Source: Deltaproteobacteria bacterium
Lineage (GTDB): Bacteria; Myxococcota_A; UBA9042; DTJE01
NCBI GenBank assembly: GCA_029547805.1
Contig: JAKPOP010000028.1
Coordinates: 17,507-81,506, forward strand
Length of the DNA stretch: 64,000 nt
Direction: 5' to 3'
Numbering within the stretch: position 1 is the stretch's first letter; each line of letters begins with the position of its first letter. The notes beneath the pieces were generated by a model that had not been told where the DNA came from, ran no database searches, and saw only the letters and a list, made by a program, of their open reading frames with translations. Made by a program: the position numbers and the translations under genes. This document shows positions 9,119-17,082 of this stretch, in pieces.

Positions 9119-10093
9119 ATGACGCCGACCCTGGTGGTGCTGCTCCAGATGGGGGGCCCGGCATCGCTGGACCAGGTGCGCCCCTTCCTGGAGGCCCTCC
9201 TCTCGGACCCGGCGATCCTGCGGATGCCCGGGGTGTTCCGGCGCCCCCTGGCCCGTTGGATCGCCCGCCGCCGGGCACCGGCGGTCACGGAGGTCTACCG
9301 GAGGCTCGGGGGGGGATCGCCGATCGGCCCCCTCACCGAGGCCCAGGCCCGGGGACTGCAGCAGGAGATGGCCCGACGGGGGATCGATGTGCCGGTGCGG
9401 GTCGCGATGCGCTACGTGTCACCCCGGGCCGAGGAGGTGCTCCAGGAGGCCGTCCACCTCAGGGTCCGCCGTCTGGTCCTGCTGCCCCTCTATCCCCAGT
9501 TCTCGACCACCACGACCGGGTCCTCCCGGGCGGAGTTCCGGGCCCTGGCGTCCCGGGTCTGCCCTGAGGTCGAGGTCCGGGAGGTCGAGGACTATCCCGA
9601 TCACCCCCGCTACGTGGAGGCCCTGGCGGAGCAGGTCCGGCGGACCCTGGATTCGGTGCCCCGGGACCTCCGGGACCGGACCCGGATCCTCTGGTCCGCC
9701 CACGGCCTGCCCATGCGCCATGTCCGGTCCGGAGACCCCTACCCCGAGCGAATCCACCGGACCGTCGCTGCGGTGGAGGCCCTGCTGGCCCAGGAAGGAC
9801 CGATTCCCCCAGGAAGGATCGGATGGCAGAGCCGGGTGGGGCCGGTCCAGTGGTTGGGGCCCTCCACCGAGGAGGTGGTCCGGGAGGAAGGACGACGGGG
9901 TACCGGGGCCCTGGTCGTGGTCCCTGTCTCCTTCGTGAGCGAACACCTGGAGACCCTCTACGAACTGGACGTCCTGGTCCGTCAGGTGGCCGCCGATGTC
10001 GGGATCATGTCCTATCACAGGGTCCCGGCCCTCAACGACCATCCCCGGTTCCTGCAGGCCCTCGCGGACCTGGTCCAGGGGGCCCTGGCCTAG
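9119..10093 (+). CDS. hemH: Ferrochelatase
   Basis: HemH inserts Fe2+ into protoporphyrin (or coproporphyrin) to finish haem. The 324-residue sequence has the family landmarks: LLPLYPQFSTTTTGSS, the catalytic His in SAHGLPMRHV, and the acidic metal-path motif VSEHLETLYELD. No transmembrane tail is present. The start is four bases after hemE. The oxidase acting between HemE and HemH is not in the window, so whether the protoporphyrin or coproporphyrin route is used cannot be told from here. It ends 54 bases from the convergent slyD-like gene. Confidence 0.95.
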   Translation: MTPTLVVLLQMGGPASLDQVRPFLEALLSDPAILRMPGVFRRPLARWIARRRAPAVTEVYRRLGGGSPIGPLTEAQARGLQQEMARRGIDVPVRVAMRYVSPRAEEVLQEAVHLRVRRLVLLPLYPQFSTTTTGSSRAEFRALASRVCPEVEVREVEDYPDHPRYVEALAEQVRRTLDSVPRDLRDRTRILWSAHGLPMRHVRSGDPYPERIHRTVAAVEALLAQEGPIPPGRIGWQSRVGPVQWLGPSTEEVVREEGRRGTGALVVVPVSFVSEHLETLYELDVLVRQVAADVGIMSYHRVPALNDHPRFLQALADLVQGALA

Positions 10094-10147
10094 GAGCCTG
10101 TCGGCAAGGGGCGGTCCGTTGCGGATCCGGAGGCCGCCGCAGGCGGG

Positions 10148-10630
10148 TCACTGGCAGCCGCAGGCGCAGGAATCGTCGTGGTCGTGGAGGTCGCAGTCCT
10201 CGGCGGCATGCTCCTCGACCTTCAGGCAGGAGACCTCGAAGTCCAGGGGCTGGCCCGCCAGAGGGTGGTTGAAGTCGCACCGCACCGACTCCCCGTCGGC
10301 CTCCAGCACCTGGAGCATCCCGTCGCCCTGCTCCGTCTCGAAGGAGATCGTCGCGCCGGGTTTCAATTCCATGTCGGGCGGGAACATCTCCCGGGGCAAG
10401 TCCTGGACCAGCCCCTCGTCCCGGAGGCCGAAGCCCTTTTCCGGGGGGACCGTGAACCGGAGGGTCTCCCCGGCCACCATGCCCTGGACGGCCTCCTCGA
10501 AGCCCTCGGGAACCTGCCCCGCGTCCAGGTGCAGCACCATGGGCTCTCCGGGCTCGCTGCGGTCCATCACCTCACCTGAGGGGTCCCGGAGAATGTAGTC
10601 CAGCGTCAAGACCTTGTGGGGAACGGCCAT
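10148..10630 (-). CDS. slyD: SlyD-like FKBP-type peptidyl-prolyl isomerase
   Basis: A 160-residue SlyD-family isomerase/chaperone. It has the FKBP halves around an inserted chaperone flap: LTLDYILRDPSGEVMD, then VPEGFEEAVQGMVAGE, then PPEKGFGLRDEGLV, and LAGQPLDFEV. The C-terminal tail CDLHDHDDSCACGC is Cys/His-rich and fits the nickel- or zinc-binding tail of SlyD. The start at 10630 is preceded by AGGAG; an upstream in-frame ATG would add 21 unconserved residues. It lies 136 bases downstream of aroB and may be cotranscribed. A weak TTGCCA-17-TAGGAA pair just upstream could give it its own promoter. Confidence 0.9.
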   Translation of the reverse strand: MAVPHKVLTLDYILRDPSGEVMDRSEPGEPMVLHLDAGQVPEGFEEAVQGMVAGETLRFTVPPEKGFGLRDEGLVQDLPREMFPPDMELKPGATISFETEQGDGMLQVLEADGESVRCDFNHPLAGQPLDFEVSCLKVEEHAAEDCDLHDHDDSCACGCQ

Positions 10631-10766
10631 CGGGCACTCCTGCGAAGAAAGATGCGTTCGCGGGACCCCTGCCGCCCCGTCGGAGCGCGCCATCCCGAGC
10701 GATCGCCGGCGCCATTCCTACCGGATTCCCGCTCCCTTGGCAAGCACGACCTGGAAAACGCGCCCA

Positions 10767-11783
10767 TTACAGGCGCAGGGCCGGGACCTCCGAGAGGGGA
10801 ACCGGCTGGACCAGGGGGCGGCCCGGACCCGCCAGCAGCACCCAGTGAATCTCCCCCCGGCGGCGCTTCTTGTCCTGCACCAGCACCGAGAGCAGGGCCT
10901 CGGTGGACGCCGAGAGGCGCGTGGGCAACCCGAATCCCCGCAACAGCGACTCGACCCGATCCCGCCACGAGGGGTCCAGGAGGCCCAGATGCACCGACAG
11001 GTCGCAGGCCGCCACGATCCCGGCGGCCACCGCCTCACCGTGGGACCGCCCCAGGACGACCTCCCAGGCATGGCCCAGGGTGTGGCCCAGGTTCAGGATG
11101 CGCCGGCGATCCGCCTCCTGGGGGTCCGCCTGGACCACCAAGGCCTTGAAGGCCGCACAGCGATGGACCACCTCGGCCAGCACCTCCGGGTCCCGGTGCC
11201 GCAGGAGCCCCTGCCAGTCCTCCAGTCGCTCGAAGAACGCCGCCCCGTCCAGCAGCGCCGTCTTCACCACCTCCGCGAGTCCCCCCCGGTAGTCCTCGGG
11301 GGACAACGACGACAGGAAGCCGGGGTCACAGACGACGAATCGGGGCTGCCGGATGGTCCCCACCTGGTTCTTGGCCCCGCCCCAGTCGAGGCCGTTCTTG
11401 CCCCCCACCGCCGCGTCCACCTGGCCCAGCAGGGTCGTCGCGATGAAGGCGCAGGGGATGCCCCGGTGCCAGGTCGCCGTCGCGAATCCCACCAGGTCCG
11501 TCACGGTGCCGCCCCCCACCCCGAGGACCAGGGTGCCCCGGTCCGCGCCGACCTCCTTGAGAAAGGACCAGACCTTCTCCAGATTTCGGACCGTCTTGAG
11601 CGACTCGCCGCCCCGGACCTCCAGCGTGGGCCCCGAAGGCAGCCGCTCCCGGTGCCACCGGGCCACCCGTCGGTCCACCACCACGCACAGGGGCCCCTCC
11701 CAGGGCAGGGGGTCCAGGCTCCCGACCCGGATCCGGCAAGAGGCCCCGTCCCCGGGCACTTCCAGCAGGATCTCCCGGTCCAT
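10767..11783 (-). CDS. aroB: 3-Dehydroquinate synthase
   Basis: AroB converts DAHP to 3-dehydroquinate, the second step of the shikimate pathway, using NAD and Zn. The 338-residue sequence has GVGGGTVTDLVGFATATW, then TTLLGQVDAAVGGKNGLD, the PEDYRGGLAEVVKTALL segment, and the Zn-ligand region LNLGHTLGHAWE. GGGAGG precedes the ATG. It starts seven bases after the priA stop, so it is translated from the same transcript. Confidence 0.96.
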   Translation of the reverse strand: MDREILLEVPGDGASCRIRVGSLDPLPWEGPLCVVVDRRVARWHRERLPSGPTLEVRGGESLKTVRNLEKVWSFLKEVGADRGTLVLGVGGGTVTDLVGFATATWHRGIPCAFIATTLLGQVDAAVGGKNGLDWGGAKNQVGTIRQPRFVVCDPGFLSSLSPEDYRGGLAEVVKTALLDGAAFFERLEDWQGLLRHRDPEVLAEVVHRCAAFKALVVQADPQEADRRRILNLGHTLGHAWEVVLGRSHGEAVAAGIVAACDLSVHLGLLDPSWRDRVESLLRGFGLPTRLSASTEALLSVLVQDKKRRRGEIHWVLLAGPGRPLVQPVPLSEVPALRL

Positions 11784-11790
11784 CCCTCCC

Positions 11791-14010
11791 TCACAGCAGA
11801 TAGTAGGGGTCCACGTCCAGCGTCACCCGGAGGGCCCCGCGGCCGTCCCCGAAGACGTTCTGGACCTGGCGAAGCAGGTCATGGAGCACCTTCCGGCGGC
11901 CCGCCTTCACGAGCACCTGGCTCCGGGTCCGCCCCCGGAGGCGCTCGATGGCCGCCGCCGCGGGCCCCAGCACGGTGACCTGCCGCCCCTCGGGCCCGGC
12001 GGCCATCACGCACTGGTCCAGCACCTCGCGGATCTCGTCGGCGGTCCGCTGCACCTCCACCCCGTCGGGCCCAGAGACCTCGATGGCCGCAAGGTGGGCA
12101 TGGGGGGGATACCCCCGTTCCCGGCGGATCCGGTTCTCGGTCACCGCGAACCCCAGGTAGTCATGGTTCGCGGCATGGCGCAGGGCCTCATGGGTGGGAT
12201 CGAAGGTCTGGATCAGCACCTGCCCCGGGCGATCCCCTCGCCCGGCCCGCCCGGCCACCTGGGTCAGCAACTGGAAGGTCCGCTCGGAAGCCCGAAAGTC
12301 GGGGAAGGCCAGGGACTGCTCGGCCAGCAGCACCCCCACCAGCGTCACCTGGGGAAAGTCGTGCCCCTTCACCACGATCTGGGTTCCGACCAGCACGTTG
12401 AGGCGCCCCTCCCGGAAGTCCGCCAGCACCCGGCCCAGGGCCCCCACCTGGCTCACCTCGCTGTCCAGGCGGCCGCACCGGGCCTTCGGGAACAGCCGCT
12501 GCACCTCCTCCTCCAGCCGCTCGGTGCCGAACCCGACCACCTCCACCTCGGGGCTGTTGCAGCCGGGGCAGCGGTCCGGAACAGGCATGTGGTGGTCGCA
12601 GTAGTGGCACTGGAGCCGCTCGGGCCTCCGGTGGTGCGTGAGCGTGATGCTGCAGTTGGGGCACTGGAGGCTCCGGCCGCAGGACCGGCAGACCAGGAAC
12701 CTCCCGAACCCCCGACGGTTCAGGAACAGGATCGCCGACTCGCCCCGATCCAGGGTCGCCTGGAGGGCCACCCGCAACGGTTCCGAGAAGAGCCGCTCGC
12801 CGCCCTGGGGCCGCTCGTAGCGCAGGTCCACGAGCGTCACCTGGGGCAGGGGCCGCTCCATCACCCGCCGGGGCATCGACAGGAAGGTCAGTTTCCCGAT
12901 GTGGGCGTTCTGGAAACTTTCCAGGGAGGGGGTCGCGGACCCCAGCACGACGGGGCAGCCCGCCAGGGACCCCCGGACCAGGGCCAGGTCCCGGGCATGG
13001 TAGCGCAGGCCGTCCTGCTGCTTGTAGGTGACCTCGTGCTCCTCATCCACGATCACGAGCCCCAGGCGAGGCATCGGGGCGAAGACCGCCGACCGGGCCC
13101 CCACCACGACCCGGACCTGCCCCGCCAGGACCCGGTCCCAGGCCCGGACCCGCCGCCCCTGGGACATGGCGCTGTGGAGCACCTCCGCCAGGTCGCCGAA
13201 CCGGTCGTGGAACTGCCGCTGGAGTTCCACCGTGAGGGCGATCTCAGGGACCAGCACCACGGCCCCCCGACCCAGGGCCAGGCACTCCTCGATGGCCCGC
13301 AGATAGACCTCCGTCTTGCCGGAGCCGGTCACACCGTGGAGCAGGAAGCCCTGGTAGCGCGGCTTCCGGACCGCCTCCAGGATGCGGTCGATGGCCTCGG
13401 TCTGGTGCTCGGTGGGGGTGACCCGAGATGCCTGCGGCGGCGGCGGAACCGGCCCCGGGACCTCCGGGACCTCCTCCCGCTCGGTCATGCGCAGGCAACC
13501 GGCGGCAAGCAGGCGCTTCACCGAGACGGCCCCCTGGGGAACCGCCTGACGGGCCTCGTTGAGGTCCATCTCGCCGGCGGCCTCCAGAAGGGCCAGGAGG
13601 GCCCGATCCCGGAGGCTCCGGGGCGGCACCTCCGGGCGCCGGACGAAGACCACCAGCGGGTCCTTCTTCGGGGGATGCCTTGAAAAGAGCCCCGGCATCG
13701 CCGTCCGGGCCACGACTCCCACCGGCACCAGGTAGTAGTTCGCGGTCCACTCCACCAGGTCCAGCAGGTCTCCGGGCCACGGGGGACGGGAGGTGACGAC
13801 ATCCCCGATCGGTTGCAGGGACATCACGTCCTGGTCGCTCCGGGGCCGCACCCGGATCACGAGTCCCGGGACCTGCCGCCCCCGGACCGGGCACCGGACC
13901 TGCCGACCCCGCTGGAGACGGTCCTCCAGGGCCTCGGGGACCAGGTAGGTGTAGGTCCGGGCCAGGGGCAGCAGCAGCAGGACGTCCGCGACCGTCTGTT
14001 CCCCCGACAT
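11791..14010 (-). CDS. priA: Primosomal replication restart helicase PriA
   Basis: PriA recognises stalled forks and reloads the replisome. The 739-residue protein has the N-terminal 3'-DNA-binding region (TYTYLVPEAL). Its superfamily 2 helicase core has Walker A GVTGSGKTEVYL, the DEEH box in IVDEEHEVTYKQ, and GSATPSLES. A zinc module with eight cysteines follows in CxxC pairs (CRSCGRSLQCPNC, CHYC, CPGC). Motif VI reads TQVAGRAGRGD. The ATG at 14010 is chosen; a TTG at 14019 with GAGG closer to it is an alternative that would overlap the upstream stop by four bases. Confidence 0.97.
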   Translation of the reverse strand: MSGEQTVADVLLLLPLARTYTYLVPEALEDRLQRGRQVRCPVRGRQVPGLVIRVRPRSDQDVMSLQPIGDVVTSRPPWPGDLLDLVEWTANYYLVPVGVVARTAMPGLFSRHPPKKDPLVVFVRRPEVPPRSLRDRALLALLEAAGEMDLNEARQAVPQGAVSVKRLLAAGCLRMTEREEVPEVPGPVPPPPQASRVTPTEHQTEAIDRILEAVRKPRYQGFLLHGVTGSGKTEVYLRAIEECLALGRGAVVLVPEIALTVELQRQFHDRFGDLAEVLHSAMSQGRRVRAWDRVLAGQVRVVVGARSAVFAPMPRLGLVIVDEEHEVTYKQQDGLRYHARDLALVRGSLAGCPVVLGSATPSLESFQNAHIGKLTFLSMPRRVMERPLPQVTLVDLRYERPQGGERLFSEPLRVALQATLDRGESAILFLNRRGFGRFLVCRSCGRSLQCPNCSITLTHHRRPERLQCHYCDHHMPVPDRCPGCNSPEVEVVGFGTERLEEEVQRLFPKARCGRLDSEVSQVGALGRVLADFREGRLNVLVGTQIVVKGHDFPQVTLVGVLLAEQSLAFPDFRASERTFQLLTQVAGRAGRGDRPGQVLIQTFDPTHEALRHAANHDYLGFAVTENRIRRERGYPPHAHLAAIEVSGPDGVEVQRTADEIREVLDQCVMAAGPEGRQVTVLGPAAAAIERLRGRTRSQVLVKAGRRKVLHDLLRQVQNVFGDGRGALRVTLDVDPYYLL

Positions 14011-14015
14011 GGGAC

Positions 14016-14837
14016 TCAACCGACCTCGAAGGGGACATCTTGACGCAGGGCGTGAGTCATCAGGACCAGGCGCCCCCCCTGGATCTCCAGTTCAATCTCG
14101 TAGAAGGCCACCCGACGCACCAGACCCTGGACGGCCTGGCCGTTCCGGAGCCGGAACCGGACCGGACGGCGCTGGCGGACCCAGGCCAGGGCATCCGACA
14201 GGGTCGGCCGCCAGCGGTCCTCCCGGTATCGGGATCGACCCAGGTCCTCCAGTCCCGCATCCGACGCAAAGAACTGCCGGACCGTCGCCAGGTCCTCGGC
14301 CCGGCAGTAGGCCACCACCTGGTCCTTCGGAATCGGGACGACCCCCTCGGGTCCCTCGACCAGCAGGTCGTACCGCTCGACGCTCCGCAGGCGGACCTCG
14401 AAGGGGTCCCGGCCGTAACAGAACAACCCCACGGCCGTGTCCGGGGGCCACTCCTTCCAGCGCTGCACCTTCCACCCGGCCTGCTGGAAGTTCCAGAGTT
14501 CCTGGACCTGGAGCGCCCTCTCGGGCGGAAGACGGCCGCAGACGACCTGACCCGCCAGGTCGCATCGGAGCCCCTCCTTCACGAGCCGGCCGACCCGCTG
14601 TCTCAGGAACATCCGCTCCAGGACCTCGTTCAGCGTGACCCGTCCCCGGACCACCCGGAGGGCATCGGCGGCCGCGATCCCCGATCGCTGGACCATGACC
14701 GCCACCTTCTCCTTCTCGGCTGCCGTCGGACCCGGCGCGCCCCGTCGGCCTCTGGCGGGTTTGCGGGGGCGCCCTCCCCTCCCGGAGGGACCGCCGGCCC
14801 CAACGGGTCCCCTGCCGACCTTCGGCACCTTGATCAT
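14016..14837 (-). CDS. Protein with two Sm/Hfq-like segments, upstream of priA
   Basis: A 273-residue protein with no enzyme motif. Residues 1-45 are basic and Gly/Pro/Arg-rich, as in RNA-binding tails. Residues 45-115 form a helical block. Two segments then resemble the Sm fold of Hfq. Residues 226-265 read VRFRLRNGQAVQGLV, a Tyr in RRVAFYEIELE, then LVLMTHALRQ, which parallels the NG-x4-G, FDQ and KHAIS order of Hfq. Residues 133-178 show a weaker copy (VRLRSVERYDLLVEG then PIPKDQVV). An RNA- or nucleic-acid-binding role is an inference. First gene of an operon with priA and aroB; GGAGGAGG precedes the ATG. Confidence 0.55.
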   Translation of the reverse strand: MIKVPKVGRGPVGAGGPSGRGGRPRKPARGRRGAPGPTAAEKEKVAVMVQRSGIAAADALRVVRGRVTLNEVLERMFLRQRVGRLVKEGLRCDLAGQVVCGRLPPERALQVQELWNFQQAGWKVQRWKEWPPDTAVGLFCYGRDPFEVRLRSVERYDLLVEGPEGVVPIPKDQVVAYCRAEDLATVRQFFASDAGLEDLGRSRYREDRWRPTLSDALAWVRQRRPVRFRLRNGQAVQGLVRRVAFYEIELEIQGGRLVLMTHALRQDVPFEVG

Positions 14838-14860
14838 GGCCCTCCTCCGAACAGAAACTG

Positions 14861-14877
14861 CCAGAGGGCGCCTCTGG
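14861..14877. repeat. Perfect inverted repeat in the leader of the priA operon
   Basis: CCAGAGG and CCTCTGG are separated by GCG, a 7-base-pair stem with a three-base loop. It lies 23 bases upstream of the Sm-like gene start, between the gene ending at 14935 and that start. It could be an operator, a leader hairpin or the 3' hairpin of the preceding gene; no T-run follows on either strand. Confidence 0.4.
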
Positions 14878-14934
14878 TTCCCACTCGCCAGAAGATATCA
14901 CCGACCCGGGACCCGCACAGCACCTGTCCCACGG

Positions 14935-15495
14935 TCAGAACCGGGCGACCGGAAGTTGCAGGACCCAGGAGCGTGGGAGGGCCGTCCGGCCCCGAAGGCC
15001 CCCGCTCGCCTCCGGTCGCAACCACTCCAGGCGCCGTTCCTGCCAGTCCCGGATCAGGGACCGCTCGGCCTCCGAGGGAGTCGCCATCACGGCAACCCCC
15101 GGAACGAACAGCACGAATCCCGCCCCTCCCAGGGCCCCCCAGACCGCGATGGCCGGAAGGTGGTCATCGATCCCGAACCACAGGGGGGTCCCGACCAGCA
15201 CCGAGAGGAGCATGAAACTGACCCCCAGGCCCACCATCGCCCGGCCACCGGCCAGACGCTTCCGGGATGCCACGAGGTACTCGTCGGCCAGTTGCCGGAA
15301 GTCCCCGTCCCGCTCCAGGCGCTCCCGGACGAGGTCCGGATCGTCCTTGAGGAGGCGGATCACCTGCTGGACGGTGCGCCGGTCCAGACCCCGGGCGGCG
15401 TCTCGGGCCATTCCTGTTCCGGGGATCGCCAGCAGGACCCCCACCAGGACCCCTGCCACCCCCCGGCGAAGCCAGTCCGCAGCCGATCCCGTCAT
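14935..15495 (-). CDS. Small membrane protein, unknown function
   Basis: A 186-residue protein with a signal peptide or N-terminal anchor (GVAGVLVGVLLAIPGTG). A soluble helical stretch (VQQVIRLLKDDPDLVRERL) is followed by two adjacent membrane spans (MVGLGVSFMLLSVLVGTPLW and AIAVWGALGGAGFVLFVPG) and a basic tail. The ATG at 15495 is preceded by GGAGGAG. No family recognised. It lies 97 bases upstream of the Sm-like gene on the same strand and may share its transcript. Confidence 0.7.
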   Translation of the reverse strand: MTGSAADWLRRGVAGVLVGVLLAIPGTGMARDAARGLDRRTVQQVIRLLKDDPDLVRERLERDGDFRQLADEYLVASRKRLAGGRAMVGLGVSFMLLSVLVGTPLWFGIDDHLPAIAVWGALGGAGFVLFVPGVAVMATPSEAERSLIRDWQERRLEWLRPEASGGLRGRTALPRSWVLQLPVARF

Positions 15496-15761
15496 GGCGA
15501 CTCCTCCAGGGGTCCCCTCCGGCCCGATTCCCCGAGGCGAGGCCCGGGAACCCCGTCGTGTCCTGAGGTCGAGGCCAAGAATACCAGAACGGGAGGATCC
15601 CGGGACTCCTTCCGAAGGCCCTGGACCCGAAGATCGGATCGGAAACCCGATCCCGGGACCGGAGGGCCGCTTGCCCCGGATCCCCATTGCGATAGACTTG
15701 CCCCACGATGCGGATGCCGAAGGGTCCCTGCCGGGACCCTGGACAGGAGCCAGGGGGAGAC

Positions 15762-17057
15762 ATGGGAGACCACCGTCGATCGGCAACCATCCTGCTGACC
15801 CTGTCCCTCGTGGCGGCCCCGGCCTGGCCCCAGACATCCAACCTCCAGAAGGCCGCCCGGTCCCTCTACGAGAAGGGGCGCGCCCGCTACGACGCCGGGG
15901 ACTTCCAGGCCGCACAGGAACTCTTCGACCAGTCCCTGCGCCTCTACGCCACCCCCCATGCGCGCCTCTACCGGAGCGCGAGCCTGGCCCGAACCGGGAA
16001 CTGCCCCCTCGCCCTCGAGGGACTGGCCACCTTCTCGGTCACCGACCTCCCGCCGAAGGCCCGGGAGAAGGGCAGCCGCCTCCGAGAGGAGGTGCTGCGC
16101 CTCTGCCCGGCGGCCTCCCAGGAACCGCCGCCCCAGGTCCCGGCCGCCGAGGCATCCCCGGCTCCCGGTTCGACGGCCGGCGAGGCCGCGCCCAAGGAGC
16201 CGGTCTCCCAGGCGACCCCGGCCCTCCCGGAGGTCACCCGCGGAGCCCCCGAGGCCACTGCCCAGGGCCCCGAGGCCGCATCTCCGGAACCTCCCGCAAC
16301 CTCCCGGAACCCGGGACGACCCCGGGGCTCGGCCACCGAGTTCCAGGTCGCCCGGGACGGCGGGGACTTCCCGGACCTGGCCCAGGCCGTCGCCCAGGCA
16401 CCCGATGGGGCCCGCATCGTCCTGGGACCCGGACGGCATCGCCTGGAACACCCCCTGCGAATCACCCGCCCGGTGCACATCGTGGGCGCCGGGCCGGACC
16501 AGACCACCCTCGTCTGTGACGGGGAGGACTTCGTGCTGCGGTTCGAGGGGTCGGGGCCCTTCGCGCTGTCGGACCTCGCGGTCGAGCACGATGGGGTGCG
16601 TACCGCCGCGGTGATCCAGGTGCTGTCGGGCGAGGTGGATTTCCGGAGAATCCTGGCCACGGGGGCCATCCGCCACCCGGCGACCCGTCGGGGGGGCCAG
16701 GGCCTCCTGGTCGGCGGCGACGCCCGGGGGCAGGTCCTCTCGTCGGTCTTTCGCCGCAACGCCCTCCACGGCATCCAGGTGACCGGAAAGGCCGTGCTGC
16801 GCATCGAGGCCTGCCAGTGCCTCGAAAACGGCCAGACGGGCATCTCGTGGTTCGAGTCGGCCTCCGGGTCCGCCCGGGACAACGTGATGGAGAAGAACGA
16901 TCGCTACGGCCTGGCCGTCGTCCCGCCGGCCCGTCCCCAGATCAGCGGCAATGTCTGCCGCGAGAACCGGAGGGGAGGACTCTACCTGGAGGAACCCCTT
17001 CCCCTGGGGCCGGGAAACGACTGCCCCCTGTTCCAGCCCCGGAGGCCCGGGAAGTAG
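15762..17057 (+). CDS. Secreted TPR and parallel beta-helix protein
   Basis: This 431-residue protein has a signal peptide (ATILLTLSLVAAPAWPQ), then a TPR-like region at 25-110 (ARYDAGDFQAAQELFDQSL). A Pro/Ala-rich linker of about 85 residues follows. The C-terminal 215 residues are a right-handed parallel beta-helix, opening with FPDLAQAVAQAPDGARIVLG and then rungs containing NALHGIQV, NGQTGISWF and NDRYGLAV. Such helices bind or cleave polysaccharides or act as adhesins; no lyase catalytic set is recognisable. Start chosen at 15762, before the signal peptide. Convergent with the kinase gene, 25 bases apart. Confidence 0.7.
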   Translation: MGDHRRSATILLTLSLVAAPAWPQTSNLQKAARSLYEKGRARYDAGDFQAAQELFDQSLRLYATPHARLYRSASLARTGNCPLALEGLATFSVTDLPPKAREKGSRLREEVLRLCPAASQEPPPQVPAAEASPAPGSTAGEAAPKEPVSQATPALPEVTRGAPEATAQGPEAASPEPPATSRNPGRPRGSATEFQVARDGGDFPDLAQAVAQAPDGARIVLGPGRHRLEHPLRITRPVHIVGAGPDQTTLVCDGEDFVLRFEGSGPFALSDLAVEHDGVRTAAVIQVLSGEVDFRRILATGAIRHPATRRGGQGLLVGGDARGQVLSSVFRRNALHGIQVTGKAVLRIEACQCLENGQTGISWFESASGSARDNVMEKNDRYGLAVVPPARPQISGNVCRENRRGGLYLEEPLPLGPGNDCPLFQPRRPGK

Positions 17058-17082
17058 GCCCAGAGGACGGAGCACCGGGCCG

